Shown: positions 1-11,161 of the stretch, piece after piece
Layout of the letters: each line of letters starts with the position of its first letter
Position numbering within the stretch: position 1 is the first letter of the stretch
Assembly: GCA_019614645.1 (NCBI GenBank)
Contig: JABWDB010000009.1
Span: 4,321,501 to 4,385,500 of the forward strand
DNA length: 64,000 bases
Direction of reading: 5' to 3'
Source of the DNA: Stratiolaelaps scimitus
Taxonomy: Eukaryota; Arthropoda; Arachnida; Mesostigmata; Laelapidae
The notes under the pieces: model-generated
Database searches by the model: none
What the model saw: the letters and a program-made list of their open reading frames with translations, nothing else
Told to the model about the DNA's origin: nothing
Translations under genes and position numbers: made by a program

Positions 1-1550
1 GCCCCTCGCTGTGTCCCTCCAGTCGCGTCTGCGGCTGTGGTACATGGACGACGGAACGTTGGCAGGTGATCCGGCGACCGTCGCCTCCGACGTTCAGCGA
101 GTACTCGACTACGAGGGGCGCAGCGGCCTCGCCCTCAACCCCACTAAGTGCGAGATCTTCTCTTTGGACGCGCAGCCCGACCTCCAGCGGTCGCTCCCAG
201 GATGCCGTCTCACTCAGAGGTTGTCCCTCGAGCTCGTCGGCTCCCCTCTCACGGACGAGGCCATCCGGCCGCTATTGGACCGTTGCCTCGAGAGGATGGC
301 CGTGATGCTCGACCGACTGCCCCTGTTATCGGCTCACCAGGGGCTGTTCCTCCTTCGGTCCTGTTTCTCGGCGGCACGCATGCAGCACTTGCTTAGGACA
401 TGCCCGGCCGGCACTGAGGCTTCAGCCCTTCACGATTATGACGACTTGGTGTTGGACGCGCTGACGACGATCCTGAACCTCCAGCTCCCTCCGGAGGCGG
501 CGTCGCAGGCTACCCTTCCAGTCCGCTTCGGGGGCCTCGGCATTCTCAGTGTTCGCCGCTTGGCCGACGTTTGCTACGCCGCGTCGCTCACGGCGGTTGC
601 CGACATGGTCGCTACAGTCCTCCCCCCCGAGGCGCTCGCCCACTTCTCCGCCTCCCAGGAAGCTGCCCTTGACCAGACGGGCGCCCGCGCTCGGGTCCCT
701 CCGGACAAACAGAGCAAGCAGCGGGCATGGTCCGATGCCCTGCACCAGGAGCTGCGGGACTCCCTCCTGGCCTCTGCGCCACACGCTGCTGACCAAGCTC
801 GCCTCCGGGCTGTCGACAGGCCTGGTGCGGGGGCGTGGCTCCACGCGCTGCCCTCCTCGTCCCTTGGTACTGCTCTAGACGATCGCTCCCTCCGCTTCTG
901 TGTGGGCCTTCGCCTCGGGGCCCCTGTAGTTGCGGCCCACAGCTGCGAGCGTTGCGGGGACCCCGTCGCAACGAATGGCCATCACGGTCTTTCGTGCGAA
1001 CGCAGCGCCGGTCGCCATCCGCGACACACGATGCTTAATGACACGCTCGTGAGGGCCCTCCACTCCGCCGGTATTCCTTGCACAAGGGAGCCACAGGGCC
1101 TCGACACCTCTGACGGCCGCCGCCCTGACGGCCTCACCCTTGTCCCCTTCCATCGAGGGCAGCACCTGGTTTGGGACGGCACTGTGGTTGACACTCTAGC
1201 ACCCTCTTATGTCAACCACTGTGCAACCATCCCCGGTTACGCAGTAGCGCGTGCGGAACGGGCAAAGCTAAGGAAGTACGCCGCTCTCCAAGCAACCCAC
1301 CTGTTTTCCCCCCTTGCCTTTGAGACCTTGGGCGGGCACGGCCCTCTCACTGCGAACTTCCTCGAGGGGGTCTACCATAGGCTGATCCGCGCCACCGGGG
1401 ACAAGCGCGCTGGCTCTTTCCTCCTGCAGCGGCTGTCCCTCGCCGTGCAGAGAGGCAATGCCATCGCCTTCCTCGGAACATTGTCGTCCTCACCCCCCCC
1501 CCCCCCATAATCCCTAGAAATCCCGCCCTACTGTATGTTTGAATAAACAG
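1..1550 (+). mobile_element. 3' part of a non-LTR retrotransposon with restriction-like endonuclease
   Basis: This is the 3' portion of a non-LTR retrotransposon; the 5' part lies beyond the window edge. It holds the open frame at 2-1510, a short 3' untranslated stretch, and a polyadenylation-type signal AATAAA at 1542-1547. A (TA)n tract and a short A run at about 1602-1610 follow. Four shorter copies elsewhere in the window match its 3' end, and one of them (31881-32091) also carries the TGTATGTTTGAATAAA terminus, so this is the family 3' end. The clade cannot be fixed by eye. Confidence 0.85.
2..1510 (+). CDS. Reverse transcriptase C-terminus with zinc knuckle and restriction-like endonuclease (partial)
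   Basis: The frame is open from the first bases of the window, so the codon at 11 (GTG) is internal and no true start is visible. Counting from 11, residues 11-14 read YMDD, the catalytic box of reverse transcriptases. They are followed by GLALNPTKCE and the thumb region with LPVRFGGLGI. A CxxC zinc knuckle starts at residue 312 (CERC, then GHHGLSC). The endonuclease-like core has RPD at 371-373, WD at 388-389 and a later KLRKY, the pattern of PD-(D/E)XK nucleases in RLE-type retrotransposons. Such proteins nick target DNA and prime reverse transcription there. The frame ends in a 14-base C run that encodes prolines, probably a slippage-altered terminus. No internal stops are seen, so this copy may be young. 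Confidence 0.85.
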   Translation, partial: PLAVSLQSRLRLWYMDDGTLAGDPATVASDVQRVLDYEGRSGLALNPTKCEIFSLDAQPDLQRSLPGCRLTQRLSLELVGSPLTDEAIRPLLDRCLERMAVMLDRLPLLSAHQGLFLLRSCFSAARMQHLLRTCPAGTEASALHDYDDLVLDALTTILNLQLPPEAASQATLPVRFGGLGILSVRRLADVCYAASLTAVADMVATVLPPEALAHFSASQEAALDQTGARARVPPDKQSKQRAWSDALHQELRDSLLASAPHAADQARLRAVDRPGAGAWLHALPSSSLGTALDDRSLRFCVGLRLGAPVVAAHSCERCGDPVATNGHHGLSCERSAGRHPRHTMLNDTLVRALHSAGIPCTREPQGLDTSDGRRPDGLTLVPFHRGQHLVWDGTVVDTLAPSYVNHCATIPGYAVARAERAKLRKYAALQATHLFSPLAFETLGGHGPLTANFLEGVYHRLIRATGDKRAGSFLLQRLSLAVQRGNAIAFLGTLSSSPPPPP

Positions 1551-1570
1551 TAATATATATATATATATAC
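1551..1570. repeat. (TA)n microsatellite at retrotransposon 3' end
   Basis: A short TA tract directly follows the AATAAA signal of the element on its left. It could be the element tail or the insertion site. Confidence 0.8.
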
Positions 1571-2024
1571 TACAGGTCCTTCATTTAATATAAAAAAAAA
1601 CAGATTGGATTATAGAGATAGATGTCACTTGCTACGAATTCATAATCGTATCGGAATCATCTCTCCTCAATCGTCGTGTTTCAGTGTCTGTACACAAGAA
1701 GGCATTGACAGCGGATTTGCCACAAACACGCTATCTAAGCGTTTCTAAGCGTTTCTTATGTGCGTTCCAAGAAGGCTCCTTTCTACTGTGAACATCATTA
1801 GGAATCAACAAGTGAGCCACTATCCTTCGTTGGTCAAGGTTGCCTCTTCTTCACTCCTTGTCCACGAGCGTCGCTCGGCTTCGACCTACGGTGGTGCATT
1901 GCCGCGGGTAAACATGATAGGGCTGAGCGACCATATGAGCCGGACACGCGTACGTCCTAATTGCGTCCACAGGAGCGCTTGAACAAAAGCTATTTACTCA
2001 CTTGATCGCGCTTGTTTCAGAGCC

Positions 2025-2028
<4 letters not shown>

Positions 2029-2056
<28 letters not shown>
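2029..2056. repeat. (AG)n microsatellite
   Basis: About 14 AG dinucleotides in a row. Confidence 0.95.
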
Positions 2057-2062
<6 letters not shown>

Positions 2063-2402
2063 GGGAGACCGACTCGTCTCGTCGTATAGGCGGCGACGGC
2101 GGTCGAAAGGACCCGCGATGTCTTGTCTCTGAGTAGCTTGCCCTCTTCCTCTACCGCTTAGTCATGCCTGGACCCCGTCAAGCATCCGTTCCCACTCTCC
2201 CACCAGTTGGGCCACCAGCGTCAGCACAACGACCTCTACTAGAAGTTCCTCGTAGATGCTTTCTCACTCCGCGCCCCTCTCGTTTCGGGGTTCGCTTGCC
2301 CTAAAGGAAGCTGTTAGGGTTACCCGCACTACAAAAGCACGACGCGTCCTCTTCAAGAATTGCCTGAAAATCCCGCTTCGGCCTGCCGAGCCGCCCCGTT
2401 TA

Positions 2403-2428
2403 CTCTCTCTCTCTCTCGCTCGCTCTCT
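2403..2428. repeat. (CT)n microsatellite
   Basis: CT repeat interrupted by two CG steps. Confidence 0.9.
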
Positions 2429-5400
2429 AAACAGACTCTAATCTCTTGCGTCGTTAAAGCTGATCGGCGAGGCGCAGCGACGCACTTACTTGCCCTTGAT
2501 ATGCAGGGGGAACAGGCCACCTATACTCCATTTCCCTGACAACCGGCTGCTTCTTATAAGTGTGTAAGAGTGCTGGATGCATTGGGCCAAAATCTGCTGT
2601 GAGTGGCAATAACATGACGGGGTCCAGCTGCAACAGCAGCAGAGAGCCGCTTCTTCCTAACTTCTCAATTGCCTGCGTCTTGGGTAAGGACGATGCTGAG
2701 GACCGCACTACCAGCTAGGACAAGCTACGCCTAGGCCCTGCTCACTGTGTAGAGCCAACTCCTACTCCTAGAGCTGAGTGGAGGGCCCTAGAAGGCGCAA
2801 GGCAGGAGCGGAGTAAATTTGGGGTGATGACAGAGAAGAGAGACGAGGGTGAGACTCACGGCGGCCCAAGAGCAGGATGCATACGGGCTCGAGGAGAAGG
2901 GCCATCGTGGTCGAGGAAACCTGACGCATAGAAGGACAGCCATGCTACATCAATTCTACACAGCTGTATCACACCTAGCACCGTCGGCGCGGACGGCACC
3001 TTCAGTGATCGTTGGTTGACAAACACCAACTCGGCTTCTTGAGTCGAGTTGGCATAGCCCGACGGGCGTTGCCGGACGCCGGGCACGAGGCAGCGAGATT
3101 GATACGCAAATAAATGCTGCAACCGAAGAATGATACAGAGCATGAAACAAAGAACAGAGTCAGCGACGCGTCGGGGGCTGCTGCCGTTGCCGCCGCCGCT
3201 GCTTCGTCCGGAGGACGTCAAGAAGAGCTCAATTGTCTGCTGGCAGCTCGTAATACCGGCTGAATACTGAGAAACATTGTATGAGATCCATTAAGTGGCC
3301 AAACCATGTGGGGTGTGCTTACTGCTAGTTGTGTTTAATGACGGCTGTTTTCTATTCCCCATCTAAATCTATCTCTGCAAATTAAACAGCTATTGAAATT
3401 CTCGCAATGAGGACCACGAGTCCCCGACCGTGATTGTTAGCGGTACGTATGGAGGTTGACGCCATTCCGAGGTGTCTCATGCGACTTCTGGTTCTGTTCA
3501 CCTATTCTGACCTATTATATATTTTATTCTGACCTACTTCACGTACCCTGCAATTTTAAGTTAGAACCATTATGGTAAGTCAAGCTACGAAGCCTTATAC
3601 CGTCACACCGCCACTACCGCTCCTCTGCTAAATTCGTTCTGCAGCGATCATAACTCATGCCAGACAAAAGCATGCCCTCCAACTTCAGAGGAACTCAAAA
3701 GTTTTCAGGTGTCTTTTCCAACGACGCACACGCAACTGTGCTCTTCCTCAGATGTATCCTCGTCAGATGCCAAGGGAGGTGTCACAACGAATGGGTTCTA
3801 CCAGCGGCACCATCTTTATAAAGTCGCTGAACAGCAGCAGCAGCAGCAAAGAGCGAATATATACTTCGCGAATTGTGCACTCTGTTTTTTGAAGTCGACG
3901 ACGACGACTGTTCTCCAGCCACGCCCACGTCACTCACCTCGCAAATCCCCGCATAGAAGCAATGGTATCCGCTGAATAAAATACAATATAAAATGTATAC
4001 TGAATTCACTTTTTCTCCATGTGGGGCGTTGTAGACGTAAATATATGCGCGTATCACCTAGCTGGCTATCCGCTGTTGCCAGTCGATATAGACCATGTGA
4101 GCTATGATCGAAGTATCATATGAGCGCCGCACGATGTGAAACTGTTCAATGCGGCTTTGAGTGACAATGCCATAGGTAGCTGCCGTGTATTTGCTGGCGT
4201 TTTGAGTTAAAGCCTCTTTCTCTCGTACAGGTGTGCTGATTCATTTTCTGTTTCGCCTCTCGTGGCCGTCCCTTTCAAATACAAAAAAAAATGATTCGGG
4301 CTTCGTAAATGACTGGGACACAAGCGAACCAGTGAATTAGGTATACCCAGAGGCAGAGCCTCGTGCACCGAGGCGGTGTCGGCCTCAGATAATGCGTCCC
4401 TCGTGGGACATCTCTCTTCTGCTGTTCAATAAATCCACGCAGACTTCTGTATTTTTGACACAGTTCAACGTCATGCTACTTCGCGCGCTTCGACTTCTAG
4501 AACGTAATCGAGCTTCGATAATCTCTCACTCACCAGAACTCCTTGCAGACCTGCCTGCAAGACTCACACAAGCAAATGTATTTTTGTTCTATAAAAGCCA
4601 CATAACTAAGCCGGGCTATCGGAGACATGTTAACGATGATCAAGAAGTAAGCACAAGTGACCTACATAACTGTGCATAAAAGAGATAAAAAGCACCATGC
4701 CATCGGGTTCGACGTTATTTGACAATCTACCATTACCGCATATGTGAATATACATACACTATATATTACGAAAGTCACGCAACCCGCTATCGAAATATGG
4801 TGTGAAGTGTCCAATAAGAAACGCAACAGAATGGATTTGCTATTTTTTTTTGCGAATACATGATGTGTCTATTGTGTAACTATTTTTGAACGCTGTAATG
4901 CTATATAGATTGCGTGACTTCACGAATCGGGCCCAATCCTCAGGCCCATCTGTTGCCAGTCACACACGAACGGTCTGATCCTTCACAATTTAGTGTCCGC
5001 AACGCAAGCTTGGCCCAAGCAAACCGCCAAAGGTACCAGATCGATTGCAGATGACAGGGTACGAGGCCGGAAATGCGGACGCCAATCCCTTGAGGTCAAA
5101 TCGCCGACCGATTCAGGCGACTCAGGGGTACGGTGAGATCGCCGACAGTAGCAAATCATCAGGCCAACGGGCTAGAGAGCCGTAGGTTGTTGCTAGAAGG
5201 GGCAGATCGCCGGGTGTCAAATTCGTCGACACAGTTAGCACTGGCAGCAGCAGCGGCGGCAGGTCTCGGGGTTTACGTAGTCAAAGAGGCGAAAACAGCG
5301 GAGGACAGCGGGACTCGGCACCGCAGGGCTAATGCCAATGGAAGGAGAATTGGCGGAGGGGAGATCGGACGGAACCTGTCTGGACGCGCCAGCCAAAGAA

Positions 5401-6334
5401 TGACATCGTGCAAAGTTCGCTCTATCCGGACCCAGATGACTCCGCGCAGCTCGATCGCGCCGAGATGAGAGCGTCCCGGATGCACGTCATCAGAGGCGTA
5501 GAGGGAGGGATGCTTAGAAACGCGGTAGCCTGATCCAGATAGGTTATTATTATTACTTATTCGTTACCGCGAATAAGCATCTGAGAGAGTAGTACTTTTA
5601 CAGGGTAGTATCTAATATAATAATTATTATACAATATAAAAAAAATCCCACCTATTCAGATGCGGTTTTTCTAGAAAAGCCCTTACCGCTAGCCGATCAG
5701 TTGTCAGTCCGACAAACAGCCCAGTCCTTCGCATTATATGTTGCCTTACTAAACGGCAAATAGAAGGTCACTGCATTTGCAACATCTAGGCTACCTTGCA
5801 GTTGCAACCTTCAAAGGAAGACGATAGACGGTAGAGGTTCATGTAAACGCCGGCAAGCTCGCCGATCAAGCACAGGGCCCTTCTCAAGGACGTGTTCCAT
5901 TAATCAGGTGGGCGGTCAGGTGATGAAAAGCTGTTTGGTGATATTTCCCCTCCCCCGTCGGCGGCGGCCGACGTCGCCGGTGGGTTCACCGCAAGGAACA
6001 GTCATTGGCGGTGGCAATAACTCACTCGCCCGTTCGCTACTGCCGGCGTCTTGTTGCAGCAGGTAAAATTGGTGAAGGTCGCCAAACTAACGGCAGATCG
6101 AACGCGGTGTTGTGCTTTCCATTGTGTCGAGTGAGATATCCTGTGATGTTGCGGCTGATAATTGGTCGGAGAAAATAAGAAATATTATAACATCATCATC
6201 ATCAATTCGTATGGTCGAGGGGCTGGCCAACGCATCCGGTAACGGGAAATGCTGATGCTGGAAATTTGTATGTGTAGCAAACCAACTCCGCGCTGTGGTT
6301 GAGGTTCGAGGTTTATTAGCCGCTGAATAACAGC

Positions 6335-6724
6335 ATGTCTCTTAATTACAAGTTGACCTTCTACAAGGCCTGGCTCAGGAGATTTCGGGAGATTGCCAGG
6401 AGATTTCGCACACGATTAGAGAATCTTCTGACCAATGTCACCTTTCTCCGATTGGTTAGATATAAGGAGACCCAGAGACTTTTCAAGCGACAGGCAACAA
6501 CAAGGCATTACCATCTTCTCGCTGCTATGTCCACACTGTACGTTCGTCGCTATTACGCGCAGGCCCTGGTAGGAATTTTGTTCAGGCTTAATTCACGTTT
6601 TGTCAGTACAATATCATTAGTGTCTTTAGTTATCTATTACGATCTGTTGATGGACATGGTACAATATGTCATCCATGATAACGTTTTCTATTCAAAACTG
6701 ATCATCGATTATCTGGCGAGATGA
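6335..6724 (+). CDS. Putative small basic protein, unrecognised
   Basis: A 129-residue frame from ATG to TGA. The N-terminal half is strongly basic and contains a local repeat, RRFREIARRFR at about residues 15-25. The C-terminal half is richer in hydrophobic residues, with a stretch around ALVGILFRL and TISLVSLVIYYDLL that could be a buried helix or weak membrane segment. Codon third positions look fairly balanced, as in coding sequence, and no transposon motif is seen. No splice site, promoter or polyadenylation signal can be tied to it. It may be a real intronless gene, an exon, or a chance frame; I do not recognise a family. Confidence 0.3.
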   Translation: MSLNYKLTFYKAWLRRFREIARRFRTRLENLLTNVTFLRLVRYKETQRLFKRQATTRHYHLLAAMSTLYVRRYYAQALVGILFRLNSRFVSTISLVSLVIYYDLLMDMVQYVIHDNVFYSKLIIDYLAR

Positions 6725-8578
6725 ATCCTATTTAATTCTTTCCTGCCACGGCTGTATTTTCTACTTCCCTCGGCACTATCACCATAGTGCTCTGTCAATG
6801 TCATCATCAATTCTACAATCCTAATTCCGTCTGACACGGGTGACGAAGTGTGCAACAGCCAACGTGAACAACAGCGTTTGTTGGGATAGGTGCCAAAGTT
6901 CTACAAACTACATATGAAGTCAGTAATCGGTTTCGGGCTACCACACAACAAAAACAACGATCCATTCTAGAGAACACGGCCCAATTAACGCACTAAAATG
7001 TTGTATAGAACATTCGTTGTTGTGTCCACGGTCGCTTGAATAGCGTTTTCCCATCGAGCAACTATGTGCGTATCCTTTCTGCCTTTTGTCAAACCCTGCA
7101 TCGACCACTTTCTCAACAAGCAACGTCCACCACTCCGTCAGACACTGTTCCGTTGTCCAACACCTCCGGTATCTACACTAATATTACGAAATCGTGCGCC
7201 TCGAGCCCTCACGAGCTGAAGACCGCTTCGCCTTCGGCACCTCGTCAGGACAGCGACGAATTGGTCCGTCTCGTGAGTAGCGTCTGTCTATTTCGACTAT
7301 GCCGGCGACCGGCTATGTCGGGCCTATGCGTCAACACACGCACACAGCGAAAACTAAGAGGAGACAGACGCTGAGCGTACACTGTGTGTCTATCTGCGGG
7401 TGTCTTAATGGGCCCCTTAAGGCTCGAGAGACAAATGTGGGGTGGATCAAACGGAGGAGATCCTACCAGCAACACTGTTGACAGGGGGAGGTCAGGAGCC
7501 GACAGCGGCTTCTCTACACCCTGCCACTGATCCCGCCGCTGTCGGCCGCCGGTTGCTAGTGAGGACAAACGAGATGAGGTCGTTCGTGCTGAGGCCACGT
7601 TGTGTGCTTCCACGCAACCAAAACAAAGTAACAAAAGAACGCGCGTAGGATGCAACACAGAAAGCCGGCCGAAACGAAGGAACAAAGATTAGAAACGGAG
7701 ATTTTGAGAAGAACCTCTACGAAGGGTTTGTGTACTGTACGTGTGTATGCAAGGCCTAGAGGCTGCTGCAGCGACGGGTAAGCGGGCGGGGAGAGCTGCT
7801 TTCATGGAGAGAGCTGCGGGCGGGAGAGCTGCTTCTCACTGACAACCTTTTGAGAAAGAAGGTCTCCGTCGGCGTCTCGCTGCCTGGGTCTGAAAGTCCT
7901 AGTTCGAATGTGAACATCGCAAACTATAGATAGAAGGTGAGCCTCTTAAGAGGACTATTCGCGGGAGGAAGTGATAGTGAAACCGGGGTGCCGGGGGGGG
8001 GGGGGGGGCAGCCAGAGGTGTAAAGTGTAGACCTGTTTGACTGAGACTCGATTAGCGATCCTGAGTCTTTTGTCAGACGGCAGACGGAGAGACGAAACAG
8101 CTGCAACAACCGAGTGTCTCCAGGTCTATGGATCAGTTCAACAGTGCGAACCACAGCAACCAACTACTCGTAGGGCGTAGTAGAAGGACTGAATAAACAG
8201 AACCGCAATACTTGCTGAAGTATCACCAGCGCTGAGTAATTGGCGAGGTCGAATTTCTTCTTTCCACGCGAGAAGTCTCACGAGACGAAACTCTAGGCAG
8301 ACAACCATGAGTTGTCGGGTCTCCTCCCCAGCTGACCCTCAGTAATCTCCTGATGAATTAAATTAATCCTGTTCCTTGATAGTTTATGAAACTCGCCACT
8401 CGGATTCGTTTGGCTAGCGTGAAAATCACTACGTGCCCTCCACATCACACTCGTTTCTCTGCTGGAGCCACCAATCATTGGCACTGTGAATCAATGTGGT
8501 AATTTTCTACAGCTAGCAACACTGCATTTTGATTCTGGCAGACGTTGCATTTTATCTAGCATCTTTTGTATTGCCACA
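6725..8578. other. No gene recognised
   Basis: The overlapping frames on both strands between about 7000 and 7690 look like chance openings. A 35-bp-period short duplication containing GCGGGCGG and GAGAGCTGCTT lies at 7782-7837, and there is a 16-base G run at 7993-8008. Confidence 0.5.
7993..8008. repeat. Poly-G run of 16
   Basis: Sixteen consecutive G residues, possibly prone to polymorphism or assembly error. Confidence 0.95.
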
Positions 8579-8732
8579 GCAAGTCCTTAGATCTAAAATT
8601 GGTTTTCGAGCTGACCCTCAGCTGTCCCCCTATCTGACAGGCCTCAACTCTTAACCTTTGAGGTATTAAAATGAGGACCTGTCGGGGCCACCTTTGCTTA
8701 TTCTCTTCCTTACCCGCAAGTTCTTAGATCTA
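8579..8732 (-). mobile_element. SINE family B copy with target-site duplications
   Basis: A roughly 120-bp insertion at 8596-8715 is flanked by 17-bp direct repeats, GCAAGTCCTTAGATCTA at 8579-8595 and the same with one change at 8716-8732. Read on the minus strand it begins GGGTAAGGAAGAG, contains GCAAAGGTGGCCCCGACAGG, and ends near GGGTCAGCTCGAAAA. The same core occurs at 32828-32956 and 55716-55829. Long target duplications and a short length fit LINE-mobilised retroposition. I see no clear tRNA promoter boxes, so the origin of its head is unknown. Confidence 0.8.
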
Positions 8733-9473
8733 GATGCACATATGTACAAATATCATATATGCATATATTTGTAATGTATCGTCGTGCATACCGTTTCGTC
8801 TGCTCCAACCGCAGCCAATGTAGTTTGGGCCACTTGATTCATTTGCCTGCTTCGACGCTAAAATAGGTCGATATTTGCGGTGTTAACGAGTCATGTACAC
8901 AAGGCCTCGCCCGATTATCCCAATTCTGCGCGGTACTGCTCAAAGGACAACTGTGCAATATCATTAAAAGGCCCTTATGGATGTGTCCTATGCTGAGCCG
9001 GTGCACCAGCGGAGTGCGACCCGAATCTGATCTAATTGGCAGGCGTGGTACGAACATACCCTCCAGTGAGATGAAGCCTGTCGCCGAATTTTTGCCGCTG
9101 GACCACGCCTTCGGAGAAGGAATACCTCAGCCCCAGCTGGCATAGCGTGACCCGATGCTGTGTCGCGGCAACGCAACGAGATAGCGAATGGCCGCGTGAC
9201 TTGTTTATGCGACACTGATCGCTGATAGCTCCTCGCTTGCTCGCCAAGCTGATCGAACGATGAGCCAATGAAATGATCATCTAATGTTGGAGTTGTAGTT
9301 AGCACAAGAGAAGAAAGCAATGCCCGCACGAAATGTCCTGGGACATCCTGAAATGTTCAAGTTACTATGCAATACGAATCCTAGTTGCTGAGATCGTCGT
9401 CAAACCGTGATCACATCTTGTCACCAGAGTTTAATCAGATGTAGTGGCAATCCGGTTCAATCAGAATTCAATT
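8733..9473. other. No gene recognised
   Basis: Frames at 8988-9329 and nearby have no recognisable motif. Confidence 0.5.
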
Positions 9474-9534
9474 AGATTGGAAGATGTCTCTGGTGGTGTC
9501 CGTGCGTTTGATGAAAATTTCCTCCTCTCAAAAA
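9474..9534 (+). repeat. Dispersed 61-bp repeat, copy 1
   Basis: This stretch matches 36181-36242 at roughly nine positions in ten. Both read as SGGVRAF then D/E-rich residues and LLSK in the same relative frame, so they may descend from a coding part of an unrecognised transposon. On the minus strand the shared reading is SSNARTPPE. Confidence 0.6.
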
Positions 9535-11123
9535 TAAAAGATGCGGTGGCTATGCCACTGGATCTGGCTGTGAGAACGGCTTCTCCCATTGACACTCGTC
9601 CACTTGACAATGCGAGAAGGCACCGCCTCTGTTTGCGAGGGTAGACAGCAGTGGCAACCGATCGATTATATTTACATTGTGTTCAGAGGTAAACACATTA
9701 TGTGCATATAGGATCATTTTGAATTCCTTTCGAGGATACGAACAAGTTCTTTGGCCAATTTTCCTTGTCGTGCGAATATTTTTTACATTGGGCAACCTTG
9801 ATATTTGGCTAGATCATGAAGAAGGATCCCGTTCCCAGCAGGTGACAAGCAGATGTTACACTATTGCACTATTCGTGTGTGTCTTTTGTGTACGCTGGTA
9901 TCCCAGAGCTACACCTTCAATAGCATTTCCATAGGGAGGGCTATTCTAATTCTGCTTGTATTGATAAAAACGAATGCACACCACACAAACGGGATGTGGG
10001 ACCGTCCGACCTCGGGCTGTCCTTCATGCTGACAAGCTATCAATGCTTCCAACCGTGTGTCATCGATAATTATTAACCGCCAATTATTTTCGCTATTATC
10101 CGCGTTCACAATAGATCTATGTCTTACAGATCCTCCAGCATACGTTATGACAAATTTTGAACTCACCTAGATCTATCACGCAAAAATATCGGGAGCGTTT
10201 ACCCTACGATCGGTGCATCTCTCATTAGAGCCGGAGCTCTCGACAACAAGGACGTTCGTCCTCGTCGCGACTTGATGAAGCTCGCGCAGGCCTGCCACAG
10301 CATGGCAGATCCTCTCGTAACAGATGTCGTTATAATGAAGCGGTTGAGGGCAGGTCTTTCCGATCGTTTCCACGGACCTCTCCGCAGGGTCCACGCGTCT
10401 GTTCCGCCCCTAAATCCTGCCTGGCCATCCCTAGACTGCCGAGATCGCCGGCCTTTGTTGCTCTAGCCCAATCCGCCGCTGCACACACCGGCTTTTGCTA
10501 TTCTGTATGAATGGGTGTCTTGCTGCCAAGTCGCTGGCCAGCCGAGAGCGAACGAGAGAAACAGGTTAGGGAAGGGGCATTGGGGCTTAACGATTCAAGG
10601 GCAATCCTCGAGCTGTAGCGCCATCAATATAGCCACGCAAGGGAGCGAAGGCAGCCACGATGCAAGGCTAAACGAACGGCAATGAATGGGTCGAGGATCG
10701 TGACAATAGAATGATCGCTGGCCTTGAAGAAAGGAAGTTGTCGTTGCTAGACGAGCGAGAGAAATAGAGAGAGAGAGAGGAGAGACAGGAGGGAAGGAAC
10801 AGAGTGGAACGTGCTGAAAACGATGCTCAATACCAAGTGTCAAGCAGTTCTCTGTTGAGGAGTTTCGTCTTCGGTACATCCGTGCGCACCGATTAATCCG
10901 TTGCAGTTCGAAATATATATTTTTATTCTATAAACGTTTATTGTCGCCCGCTGCGCGTGGACACGTTAAGGGTCCATGTCCAAACCCTGCTTATCTACTT
11001 AAATTATGGCAAAGATAGGAAACAGGAAAAGTGCGATGGAGAACACAATAAACGAACTCGAAAACAGTCATAGAATTCATCCTCAACTCAGTCAAGCACT
11101 CCGTTGGTCCCAACTGATCCGGC

Positions 11124-11161
<38 letters not shown>

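Larger units (their letters stand above)
1571..6334. other. No gene recognised; microsatellites only
   Basis: I see no recognisable protein here. The stretch contains an AG tract at 2029-2056, a CT tract at 2403-2428, and a CAG tract at 3832-3848. A GC-richer patch lies at about 4950-5500, where the 111-codon frame at 5133-5468 is compositional and has no recognised domain. Confidence 0.5.

Noticed and set aside
8328..8345. Possible extra SINE B tail (AGCTGACCCTCAG)
   Set aside because: A 13-base match only; the surrounding sequence does not align with the family.
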